Source of the DNA: Aselliscus stoliczkanus
Lineage: Eukaryota > Chordata > Mammalia > Chiroptera > Hipposideridae
DNA: 64,000 nt
Direction: 5' to 3'
NCBI GenBank assembly: GCA_033961575.1
Contig: CM066736.1
Span: 81,926,852 to 81,990,851, forward strand
Shown: piece after piece, positions 54,190-64,000 of the stretch
Layout: each line of letters opens with the position of its first letter
Position numbering within the stretch: position 1 is the first letter of the stretch
The notes under the pieces: model-generated
The model's input: only the letters and a program-made list of their open reading frames with translations
What the model was told of the DNA's origin: nothing
Databases searched by the model: none
Program-made: the position numbers and the translations under genes

Positions 54190-56555
54190 CAAAATTTGGT
54201 TTTGGTGACAAGAGTGAATGGATTGAAATGTGCAGTTATGCCAAAGAAGTAGGTGGGAGGGGGCAGACAGGAGGGAAGAGAAGAGGGAGAAAGTGTGGCC
54301 CTGGACCTTCAGCTACCTTCCCCATTGGTGAGCGGCTCTGTGTGGAGTGAGGGTGGGCTGATACATCATCTGATGTTCAGGCTCTTTCCATTATGCAACA
54401 CTGCCTGACCATGTGGGAAAAGTCCAAGTCCTAATTGCTTAATTTTTAGACCTAAATGCAGTTTCTTATTCAACTCTGTGCCCCCCACTTCTTACTCTGT
54501 TCAGTATCCTTGGTAAGTCAGAATGGCAAAAATGCACTGCTCCTCATATTTCTTAAGAGTGGTACAACTGAAACTCAATAGCTGTTTCTTACTGCTATTC
54601 TTAGAGTTTTTAAAGTGTGATAGATGGCGGTGGCACTGGCACATCACAACCTGGTCTTCAAGCAAGGCTAGAACACTGGCCTGCTATCCTCTACAGGTTG
54701 GAAATAGTTGATGTTACCCAAATGTCAGCTAGGAGACATTAGCACATTAAAGATGCATGTACAGTTGTCTCAGATACCACTAATCCCAACGCCTAGGAAA
54801 TCCCAAACCATCCCCACACCTCTGATCATCCTAAAAGCTTACACCTCTTGGCTTCTCTTTACCTCCAACATTTTTGTCCATTTAGCTTGTTTGTGTTTTG
54901 CTCAGCATCAACCCATATGGAGATTAAAGCATTCACTGATTTCCACAAGGAATCTACACATGGGAACCACCTCGTGAGCTTGGTAGAGTCTCCAAAGCTT
55001 GAGGAAATCTTTGAGATGAATGACATTGCTGCACCTAAAGTTTCTTCCTTCCTTCCAACTCTCTCTCTTTTTTCGGTGCATTCCAATCTTTCCTACCTTC
55101 ATTTCTCCTGAGCTCTAACTTCTCTTCTCCCTCCAGCATGCAGACAACTTCGGTCCTCCTCTGTTCTTACTCCCAAACCCAAATCCAGCATAGGGTTCAA
55201 GGGCTACGACCGAAGGGGAAAAAAATCATCCAGTCAATATTACTGACTCTGACTCTTCTTAACCTGGGTGGTGATATAAACTGACATCAGGGCCACCCAT
55301 ATGAACAACAAATAGCGAGCCTAGCACTCCCCTACATGCTTTCACCTCTGGCCAGGTAATTTTTATTTGGTGAAGAGTAGAATAGAGGATTTCTCTCTGG
55401 TTGACCTCTGAGAAGGCAGAAAGAAGGACAGAATATGCAATGCTGTTGCTACCTTCTGAATGTCAAGGATGAGAATACTGAGACCAAAAGGAGAAAGTGG
55501 GCACCCATCCATCTTTCACTCCCTTTGGAGAAAAGGACACATACAGGAGCCAGTGGACTCCAGAAAGTTCCACCTTCGTCAATGATATCCTGAAGTTGTG
55601 CTGTAAGGCTTTATGCTCTGGCTCTGTAGTCTCCAAGCCAGCCTAAATCAAATGACAAAAATGTGAATCGGGTTTTACCTTTGACCTGATGTGTCTCATT
55701 CTGCACATCTGTCAAAGCCCCCTTGTTGTCAGTGGGTCTGGGGGTATTGCATCCCCAATATTGCCTCAGTTTTACAGCTGCCTATGGAATCTCCTCCCAA
55801 CCCCATCCCCTGTGTTAAAATCCCCATTAGACCCAGTCTGAGGAGCCGGTTCTCCCCTTTTCCTTGCTGCATTGCTTTTACTTGGCTGTGTTTGGCCTTT
55901 CTGAATTTCTTACTCTGATGTTACAAGAGGAAAGTGAGTGAACCCATAGGGGAAAAAAAAACACAAACACACACACAATTGACTCTGTGTCTATTCTCAG
56001 GCTGCCTCTGCTTTCTAGCACTGTGTGATCCTATCATGGCCCCTAAAGGGCTTGATATTTTTAATCCGTGTCAGGGACCCCACTTTCCCAGTGATACATG
56101 TGAAAAGAGCCTTCCTCAGAAAAGAGCTAGAATGGAAGCATGCCCAACCAGTAGAGCTGAGCTATGTAAATATGTTGTCAGTCAGTCACTGTCAGAAAGG
56201 GCAGGTCACTAAAGTTAAGGATTTTTATCAGCAAGGAATAAGTATATGAATGACACCTGTCAGCTCTTCACAACAAAATAACCTCACGGCAAGTAACTTG
56301 AACTCAAGTCTCAGGTTCAGAGATATGCCTGAAACCCTGCTTAGAAGCCCTGCCTTGGCCTGGCTGAGTGTGTCTTTCAGGAAGTCAAGGCTTGTTTTTG
56401 GTTCCCAAGAGTGAGTTAGATTGTTCCTGAGGTTGGAAACAGGAATAGCAAGTTAATATGTGAGAACAAAATTAAAAATACACAAAGTAAAAATATTAAT
56501 TTCTATCACTATGTTCAAAGGTATGAGGTGAAACATCATAGTATTTTTGAGGGAA
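54190..56555. other. No gene or confident repeat
   Basis: A GC-moderate block. Overlapping frames at 54708-55111 on both strands and at 55691-56249 have no recognised domain. A (CA)-rich stretch lies at 55960. Confidence 0.45.
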
Positions 56556-56559
56556 GAAC

Positions 56560-56900
56560 AGCTGGCTTAGAATTCCAGGAAAGGTCACAGAGAGAGGGGA
56601 GTGTCCAGTGATGAAAAAAAAGATCCGATCATAAGTCGCTGGGGACCACATTAAGAAGCTTGAACAACATCAAAAATCAACTGGGATTAATAAAGGTTTT
56701 TAATCAAGGGATTCACATGATCATATCTGCATTTTAAAAAGATTAATCGGGAACAATGTGGAGAATGGATTCCAATGTAGCAGGGAAAAGGGAAATTTGA
56801 AAACAAGATTAAGGGTTTTGGAGTAATTGAGTAAAAAAAGCAGTGAAGAGATGAACCAAGGTTGAAGCATGAGGCTGGTGAGAGGGGTTTGAATCCCTTG
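56560..56900 (-). repeat. L2 LINE, antisense
   Basis: TCAAGGGATTCACATGATCA, ATCTGCATTTTAAAAAGATT and AATGTGGAGAATGGATTCCA recall the reversed L2 ORF2 end. Confidence 0.6.
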
Positions 56901-56904
56901 AGGG

Positions 56905-57655
56905 TATTAAGTGGATGGGATTTGAAGAAGTGCTGCTTAACGATAGAAGAAAAGGAGGGCAGAGACTAACTCTAAGACTTAGGCTTGGGAAATGTATCAG
57001 GCAGTGGGCTGGACCACAAACGGCAGGGGCCCAGCAGAGCAAATGTGTTAGTGCTGGTACCTCACTAGCTCCCACCCATGGGAAGCCTGAGAGTCAGAAT
57101 GAAGGGTTCTGAATTTTGAGCCACTTGCCCGGGATTAGAAATGTTCACCAAAGCGGTGAACTACCAATCAGCTGCCACCAGTGTTTCCTTTAATTTCAAG
57201 TTAAAGCATGTTAATTCCAGACATGGCAGTAGAAGGTTCAGGAGCCCAGAGCTTGCTGTTACCATCCCCATGTGTTACTGAAAGCCCCATTCCCATCAGT
57301 GGAGTCATGTGGCCATTCTTCCTCAAATGCCATTCAAGTCCACCTTGGTACTTGTTTCCATTTTTGCTCCTCCGCTGTCCTCTAATTTTAGGATTAATTC
57401 ACATGGAAGATACTAGATATTGGTCATTATATTAATGTGGTCAGAGCAGTCATAATATGAACTCAGAGTTTTTTCAGGGGACAATATGAAATCAGGGTAT
57501 AATTATGCAACATCCCAAAATATGTGGTACCAATATCAAGGAGTATAAGTCTTCCCTTTCCCTCACGTTCCACACCCAGTGAGTTCAATTCAATGAAGTT
57601 ATGACCTCTCTTTTCTGAGTGTGCACATGGCCTTTCAAGCCAAAGAGATCTGTGT
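56905..57655. other. No gene or confident repeat
   Basis: Nothing recognised. The frames present overlap on opposite strands. Confidence 0.4.
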
Positions 57656-57659
57656 GCAC

Positions 57660-57890
57660 TGCTTTCCACAATAGAGGGGACCTCTGGGCTCAGGGGGCCT
57701 GGGTTCAAATCTTGGTCTACCGCTTAATTATTGGATGACCTGAGACAGATGATGTAAAATCTCAGTTTTTCCAACTGTTAAAAGAAAATGGAAATGCTAA
57801 TCTCTTCTTCATAGGATTGTTAGAAACATTACATGGATATTAAATACTAAATAAGATTCTTAAAACAGTGCCAGTCACATTTTACACACA
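57660..57890 (+). repeat. MIR SINE followed by (CA)n
   Basis: GGCCTGGGTTCAAATCTTGG, TGGATGACCTGAGACAGATG, TCATAGGATTGTTAGAAACA and AAACAGTGCCAGTCACAT form a full sense MIR. A CA tract continues to 57923. Confidence 0.88.
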
Positions 57891-57969
57891 CACACACACA
57901 CACATACACACACACACACACACTACTATACATTAGTGTGTTATTATGATAGCTAATATGTAGGTTCAG

Positions 57970-58070
57970 AACCTGTGGTAGTTAATCTCATTTACAAAGT
58001 GAGACTAAGGTATATCCATCTCCCAGGTTTGTTGTAAGAAGCACGTGGAAGCAGTGAATGAATTTAAATT
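57970..58070 (+). repeat. MIR SINE, 3' piece
   Basis: AATCTCATTTACAAAGTGAG and CCCAGGTTTGTTGTAAGAAG are MIR-like. Confidence 0.6.
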
Positions 58071-58199
58071 CTAACCAGCCCATCCCAGAAATTTCCCTTC
58101 GAGTTACCTAAATTCAGATGAAGTAAAACATTTATTCCTCTACACATACACTCCCCAGTTTCCTGTACTTGACCTGCATTCATGCACTCCTGTCTAGAT

Positions 58200-58411
58200 C
58201 AGCCCTGTTTAATAGAACATTGTGTGATAAAGGACTGACATCTGTTAAATCAGTGTGATTCAGTGTGATAGCCGCAAGCCATGTGTAGTTACTGATAGAG
58301 TCCTAGAAATGAAGCTAGTTCAAGTGAGGGACTGAATTTTACATTTTCTCTTCTTTTAATTAAATGTAAGTATTTACAGGGGCTAAGGCTATCATATTGG
58401 ACAGTCTGAGA
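58200..58411. repeat. Palindromic non-autonomous hAT-like element
   Basis: The start CAGCCCTGTTTAATAGAACA and the end TATCATATTGGACAGTCTG are inverted versions of one another. GCAAGCCATGTGTAGTTACT and AATTTTACATTTTCTC lie inside. TCTAGAT before and TCTGAGAT after may be an eroded 8-base duplication. Confidence 0.55.
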
Positions 58412-59495
58412 TACAGACTGCCTCTCTTCGTGTTCCAGTTCTTCATAGCTCCACTCAAAGACACTATCTTCCCATGAGTTTGAATTCTTCTTTAGATGGT
58501 CATAACCTTGTACCTATAAACTGCTTATGACATACAATTTTCTACATTTTATTTCAGTTGCGTAGCTCATCTCTAATGGTAGGCTATATGGACTTGAAGG
58601 GAAGGGACCTCACATTCTGTACTTCTGTACCCGGTGTAGGCCTTTTCACAGAGATTGAGCTAATACATTCTGTTGTTGATGGACTGACTGAATGACTCAT
58701 TGACTGATTGACTAAATGAATAGGTTGTTCTATTAATTAGTTCATAAATTCAGTAACAGGGGCTTTAACTTCCAACACGCTTCTGCTAGATACCCCTCTT
58801 TCATCTGGCAGTAGACTAATTTATCACTTAGCAGTCATTCACTTATCCCCATTACTGGGATGACCATAATCTTCATATGGTTAGTCTGTTAAACTAAGAA
58901 GCTAAACCCCATTCTGCCATCATAAGTTAAGTGAAAACAATTTCTTATACCTAAAAGAAAAAATAATGGAAGAAAAAGCTTTGGAATGTCTTTAACAGTG
59001 CAGATCATTTGCGTGCTAAAAGCTACTTAATGAGTAAAGCATCTTTTGCATCATATATTTTTTTTAAAAGGGGAGTTTATTATCTATCAACTACCCAGAG
59101 CTTCCTCATATGTATCTCCCAATATATACTTAAAAGATGTATTTCCAACTTATAATCTTAGAGCTGCTTCATGTTGAAGGAAAACCCTGATACCTATAAT
59201 GGTGAAGAATATCCCACCTGTGAAAGATATAGTATAAAATAACTTTGATATATAAAATGTCTAGGTGAGAGATTATAGGTTATTCAGAGGCAGGAAACTA
59301 ACATACTTTGGAATCCTAGTTAATCATTTATTATTTTTAAATTCACTAATGTTCTTTTTCTGTAAACATATAATGAGTTTATAAAAGAACCCTTATTAAT
59401 CCCTAGAACTATCATTGCCCTTGGAACACATTAGTTATACAATAAGTAAATGTTCACTTAATGATTTAAAAATGAGTGTGTCTATGTGTATGTAT
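58412..59495. other. No gene; weak L2 3' end near 58540-58720
   Basis: GGAAGGGACCTCACATTCTG, TTGAGCTAATACATTCTGTT and GATGGACTGACTGAATGACT look like a diverged L2 terminus. The rest is AT-rich. Confidence 0.45.
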
Positions 59496-59499
59496 ATGT

Positions 59500-59720
59500 A
59501 TATATCCAGAATATATTAAAAATCCCTACCTACAAATCAAGAAGAAAAATACATATAACTCAATAGAAAAACAGGCAGAACCCTTGAACAGACACTTCAC
59601 AAACTATCCAATATCCAAATGGACAGTGAGTAAATAAAACATTTCTCATCATCATAACTCACCAAGAGCACGCAAATAATACCACAGTGAGCCAGCACTG
59701 CACACCCTTGGGGTGTCTAA
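59500..59720 (+). repeat. L1 (L1M-age) ORF2/3' UTR fragment
   Basis: CTTGAACAGACACTTCACAA, ATCCAAATGGACAGTGAGTA and TAATACCACAGTGAGCCAGC are an old L1 stretch near the ORF2 end. Confidence 0.75.
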
Positions 59721-59724
59721 CATT

Positions 59725-59898
59725 CAAAGATAAACAATAAAAGGCTCTAGAGTTACAATGGAAATAAAAAAGATGCAATGCTTGCCCTTATGGTGCATTA
59801 AGTACATAGGATGATTCAGAAAATAAAAAGTCACTAAAAATACCGTATGACCAGTTTTATGATGGGAAGTACCAACTGCTATAAATAGCTAAAAATGA

Positions 59899-59929
<31 letters not shown>

Positions 59930-59935
59930 TATTTT
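59725..59935 (-). repeat. L2-like antisense piece with (TTA)n
   Basis: CAATGCTTGCCCTTATGGTG and GATGGGAAGTACCAACTGCT fit the reversed L2 tail. An ATT trinucleotide tract lies at 59902-59931. Confidence 0.6.
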
Positions 59936-60715
59936 GGCTAGAGAACTGTATGGTAAATGATTATGGACAGAGGTAGATAATCATCAAAAGGGAATCAAAG
60001 CAGAAAATTAAAAACTATTTTTTTGCAAGAATTCTACCATACATAAGCAATTCTCTAATATTATACCAGCAAGAGAGCCCTGCTAATTTTAGCCCTCTAC
60101 CAGATTTTTTTTTTTTTTCACTCAACTACAGTTGCAAAATGTGTTCAAGGAAATGAAATACCCAGATAGTTAGAGCAGTCCCCATTGATAATTAGCTTAT
60201 ATTCAGGCCTCCGTGGTGTCTCCACCATGTGTCTGGATCTTCCTTGAAAACATACTTGTTTCATATTCTCAGAATCCTTGTTGGTAAGAATCCTGATGTC
60301 ACTTGGGTAAAGAACTTTGTATAGAAAATGAAGAGAATTTCCTTTTGCACTTTTAGAATTTTTTAAACTAATGTCTCTAATTGGGTCAAGTTCGAATCCA
60401 TTGTCTTTGTGGAGGAATACATCTACTTACTAAGCAAATATTTCTCAGGGCTTCCAAAGGCTAGAGACCTGATGAATGTTGTCCTCAGACCCAAGAATGC
60501 TTGGTCGTGAGACCTAGAAAAGAATGCCAAAATCACTCACCTGTCTGTGTGGTTGTCCATACACCCTCTAAAGGCATTGGGTTGGTCTCTCTTCCTGCCC
60601 TCCAAGCTGGCCAGATGCGGGTCTCAAAATCAAGTTGTCACATTTAAGGTCTTTTGTTCACCTTCCTCACTGCTTCATAAGGTTTTGAAGGGGACTCTAG
60701 ATTATTTGTTGAGCC
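59936..60715. other. No gene or confident repeat
   Basis: A poly(T) of about 16 at 60104. Nothing else is recognised. Confidence 0.4.
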
Positions 60716-60719
60716 CCAG

Positions 60720-60890
60720 TTACCTGCGCTAGTTCATTTAATTTTCACATTTACATTAAAACCTGTGGACATTATCTGTATTATGCAGATTAGAAAAAAT
60801 AAAACTCACAGGTTAAACTGCTTTGGCCCAAGATCACAAGAACTAGCAGATGATTAGCTGTGATTAAAAACTGTCTTATGTTGCTTAATA
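60720..60890 (-). repeat. MIR SINE, antisense
   Basis: TTCATTTAATTTTCACATTT, TATGCAGATTAGAAAAAATA and GGCCCAAGATCACAAGAACT keep the reversed order. Confidence 0.75.
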
Positions 60891-60894
60891 TTCC

Positions 60895-62470
60895 CACTGC
60901 TACATGCTTCTCATAGTGAGGCCATTCCTTGAAGTGTTGGTCACTTTCTCCACAATTAAAGTCTCCTGAGATACTTTCCTCTAGAATTGGCTTTGAGGAA
61001 CCTGGCACTATTTACACCAGTATATAGGGGTTGGATTTTAAAGCACACTCATGTGAAACTATTTCTTTGTGAACTTTGACTGTAGGTGCTAGTGTTGCCC
61101 CATCCAGATTACATAGCTGGTATATTTAGGGTTCCTCAAGAAAGCATAAATAAATTACAGATTTATATCAGATTGGCACAGGGTATTTTGAACATTATGT
61201 GATTAAAGAAGTTTTAGGAAATCAAGTATTGCTTTTAAGCAACAACTTCCATACCTGGAAAAAAAGAGCTTATCTTTTCAAACAAAATTTTATACTAGAT
61301 CTAAATATTTAAAACAAAATAAGACAGAGCTGCTGTGGGAATAGAGTCCCTATTCTGTCACTGGCCACTAGCCCAAGTTTCTTCCAATACACTTTCTCTG
61401 AAGTTTTAAGTCTCCATGGACAAGAGTTTGAAAACTACTGATTAATATCAAGTATAACCTAACTTAGAATGCCTTGGAAGTGTCTACCAATAACATCCAG
61501 TCTCAATATAATTATTTACAAAGTCACTCAAGCTAAGATTTATTTTATCTGAATTTGTCAGTTGTCACAGAAACACGCCTTTTCTAACACTTCTCTTTCT
61601 GTCTTTCTCTTTCTCTCTCTGCAGGGAGGAGGCGCAGGGGAGGGAGATGCATTTAAATGTGCTCTTCTGAAGCTTAGGCTGTCAGAGCATAGTAGAGGCT
61701 AGCTTAGTTGCCAGAATCTTTAATTCTCATAATTGTCATATTTCAGGTCTTAAATCATTATATAGGCATCATTCTATTTTTTTTTTTGCACTCTGTATTT
61801 CTCTGATTTAAAGCTAAAACTGAGGCAGTGTAACCAACATAAAGCCAACTGACCTGCCTCCTGATAACCTCATTCTGTATCTAGAACATTCACACTGCCT
61901 AGTTAATGTCTGCGTCCCAGTCCTAGCTGAAACCCCAAGTCCCCAACTCAAGACAGTGGAAGTATTTATAAGTCATACTCCCCAACACCTAGCAAATTTT
62001 AGCCTGCTCTTTAAATCCTGCTAGATAAAAACAACAACAACAAAAAACTTTCAATGTGATCACTTTAACCAAATATAGACAATATTTTTTTGATAAACCT
62101 TTCCTCATACGGATAGAATATGAAGAAATTATTTTTCTCTAGAAAGAATAACTCTTAATATACAATTACTGAGTTACATGGGGCGAGTCTCTCATTCTCT
62201 AAATATTAGGTTCCCCTCTTCAATCAGACATTATTGATGTTTATCTTGAGCCACGGCTGCACCCTAAAAGCTGCAAAATGAGGAAATATGTCTAGATTGA
62301 GTGTTCTTAACCTTGCCTGTAGCCACCAAAGAATACATAAATGGGCTGTAGGAACTCTGTGAATCCTCTGAAATTACATGTAAAGTTGATATGTTATACC
62401 ATTACATATATATTAATATGGGAAGATCCAAAACTTGATCATTTTCTCAAAAAATAATATGGAGAGATAT
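60895..62470. other. No gene or confident repeat
   Basis: A CT-rich tract at 61595-61625 ends in TCTCTGCAGGGAGG, and GAGTTTGAAAACTACTG at 61424 resembles a hAT-Charlie end. Neither could be extended. Confidence 0.4.
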
Positions 62471-62473
62471 AGT

Positions 62474-62664
62474 CAGTGTATCCTAAACTGTGCATCAGGA
62501 TTATCTACGATGTAAAATAAAGTTTTTGGGGTTCTACTCCAGTCTTACTGGTTTAAAATTTGTTTGGTGTGAATGCGGAACAGAACGTTTTAATTTTAAT
62601 AAACTGCTTAGGGAATTCTGCCCAGTTGTCAGTGGTTCATGGACTAGTGAGTTGGGAACCATTG
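62474..62664 (+). mobile_element. MER5A-type hAT-Charlie element
   Basis: CAGTGTATCCTAAACTGTGC at the left and GAGTTGGGAACCATTG at the right fit the CAGTGGTTCTCAA-type ends. AGGATTATCTACGATG, GGGGTTCTACTCCAGTC and AAACTGCTTAGGGAATTC are in the right order. Confidence 0.75.
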
Positions 62665-62779
62665 ATCACAAAACCCTGATGTCACAGCTAAAATGATAAG
62701 ATTTGAGATCTGTGTTCGGAGGCTGTGGTTAGCAGCATTATGTATTTCTTTGTGAGTCTCAGATCAGATGATTTTTGAT

Positions 62780-62922
62780 TCCTGAACAGAAAAGAGGCAG
62801 CACTAATCCTCCTCTATAAGCCACCCCTTTGTGCTCCACACTTTCATTCATGGTCTTTGAGTCAAGTGTTTTAAACATAATTGATGCTCAATAAATATTT
62901 ATTCAATAAATGAATGAATGGC
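62780..62922 (+). repeat. L2 LINE 3' end
   Basis: The end AATTGATGCTCAATAAATAT with TTATTCAATAAATGAATGAA is diagnostic. Confidence 0.75.
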
Positions 62923-62924
62923 GG

Positions 62925-63380
62925 GCACGTCAAGAGACACAAATCCAAATTATATTAATGCTGTGATTAAAATTAACAGTCTGTCCTTTAGAAGACTCTC
63001 CTAAAGGACAGATTTCTTATGCAGATGAATTAACAAACAGCATAAACATGTGTGCCTTGCATCTGAGATAATGAATGAACACTACTACAAAATATTGAGC
63101 AGCAGTGATGAAAATCCTTTGTGGATGCCCCCAGCAAAAAACTAATTCCTCTGCTTGGTCAAGTTGTCCAGTCTTGGCTTCAGAGTCTGGTTGGTATTTT
63201 TCACCGTCCTATATCAGAGACAAGCAACATGCTGGCCTAGTGTTCCCAGCACTATAATTAAATCACATGCCTGAGATGATTCAGCATGAATACCATGTGT
63301 TGCCATAGTTTTTCTCACCCATGGAGTTAGTCTGTGCCATTAGTCAATATAAATTAGGTTATCACAGAGAAGGAAAACAT
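62925..63380. other. No gene or confident repeat
   Basis: A local inverted repeat, CTTTAGAAGACTCTCCTAAAG at 62987-63007, is the only structure seen. Confidence 0.4.
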
Positions 63381-63384
63381 TGAC

Positions 63385-63550
63385 AAGTAAACGGCCTTGG
63401 ACAAATTATTTAATAAATTATTCAAACCTCAGTTTCACCCTATGCAAAGTAGAGAATATATTTATATACCTGTCAGTGTTGTTATTCAAAAACTAATGCA
63501 TATAAGTTAACCAAATAGGAATAGGTGCCCCAAATAGGAATATTTAATAT
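63385..63550 (+). repeat. MIR SINE
   Basis: AACGGCCTTGGACAAATTAT, AACCTCAGTTTCACCCTATG and CCTGTCAGTGTTGTTATTCA follow the MIR core and 3' half. Confidence 0.75.
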
Positions 63551-64000
63551 GATTATTTTAGTAATGAAATATCATTACTGCAAGTGAATTAAATATACTT
63601 TTTCATAAAAATTGCAGTTTGTAGAGAGAGAAGCATTTGTCGCCCACTTTTGCCTCATTATATGGACAGAGGAAGTGTTGACTCAACCTATTTTTACACT
63701 AACAAACTGTGGCTTAGGGTAGTTAATTGACGTTTACACACATATCATAGGCAATTGAGTATGATCTTTAACCTAGGCCAAGCCACTGTGTTCCATGTTC
63801 TTTACCTTATTGTACTGTAGTCTGGGGGACTGGCTATCTGCCTGGAAACATAGAAAGCAACGTAACAGTTCTTACAGAAGGAATTCAGAAAAGCAGAGAG
63901 CCATGCTGAAATGAAGAGGAAAAAGGCAGATGAATTAATTATTTTGCATGAAGATAGGAGTATGACTGTTTAATTTGTGTCTAAAGGATACAAGAATACA
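63551..64000. other. No gene or confident repeat
   Basis: A weak antisense MIR-like stretch at 63655-63740 (ACAAACTGTGGCTTAGGGTA) is the only hint up to the window end. Confidence 0.4.

Noticed and set aside
61590..61640. CT-rich tract ending CTCTCTGCAGGGAGG, like a splice acceptor
   Set aside because: A polypyrimidine tract with CAG is present, but the downstream sequence has no open frame resembling an exon and no donor site that would define one.
1..64000. Bacterial-style systems such as CRISPR arrays, operons or attachment sites
   Set aside because: The repeat families, base composition and lack of long genes show mammalian nuclear DNA. Tandem repeats present are microsatellites without spacers.

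Overview
This window is nuclear DNA from a placental mammal. It is built from L1, L2, MIR, MaLR and ERVL-type LTRs and old hAT, Tigger and mariner DNA transposons, and it has the low GC and scattered microsatellites of an intergenic or deep intronic region. The source is most likely a bat, probably in the Rhinolophus/Pteropus branch. Seven tRNA-derived SINEs share a head beginning near GGCCGGCCAAGTGG, and the long forms carry a tail ending CCAATAAAATCTT that resembles bat SINE tails. A BovB/RTE-clade relic and the L1 3' UTR types fit the same picture. The species cannot be fixed from the sequence alone.

I find no host protein-coding gene, exon, functional RNA gene or CRISPR-like array. The open frames on both strands are short (about 60-120 codons). 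None reads as a host protein; those with recognisable protein content are remnants of transposable-element genes.

Layout. 1-3.4 kb: a decayed RTE/BovB reverse transcriptase gene split by a SINE at its YADD codons, then a terminal-inverted-repeat element, a Tigger scrap and MIR pieces. 4-17 kb: L2 and MIR relics, an ERVL-type (MLT2-like) solo LTR inside an L2, a decayed tRNA-Glu copy and a 0.7 kb internally deleted Tigger. 17.8-19 kb: a complete short hAT element and a long composite SINE. 22.2-23.8 kb: a broken hAT transposase gene on the minus strand. 25.7-30.6 kb: a MaLR-like LTR, MIR/L2 pieces and (TA)n. 31.6-34 kb: a rearranged mariner and two young SINEs. 37.8-39 kb: an MLT1 LTR with a (TC)n expansion and a second long SINE. 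40-44.1 kb: stacked L1 elements on the minus strand, including a 2.7 kb insertion with an L1 5' UTR, most of ORF1 and a 3' UTR but no ORF2. 44-64 kb: MIR, L2, L1 3' ends, one SINE, microsatellites and single-copy-looking DNA.

There is no gene system acting together here. The interest lies in transposon structure: an inverted-duplicated mariner end, an ORF2-less L1, a SINE with three tRNA-like modules, a recognisable hAT transposase, and nested insertions whose target duplications give a relative order of events.
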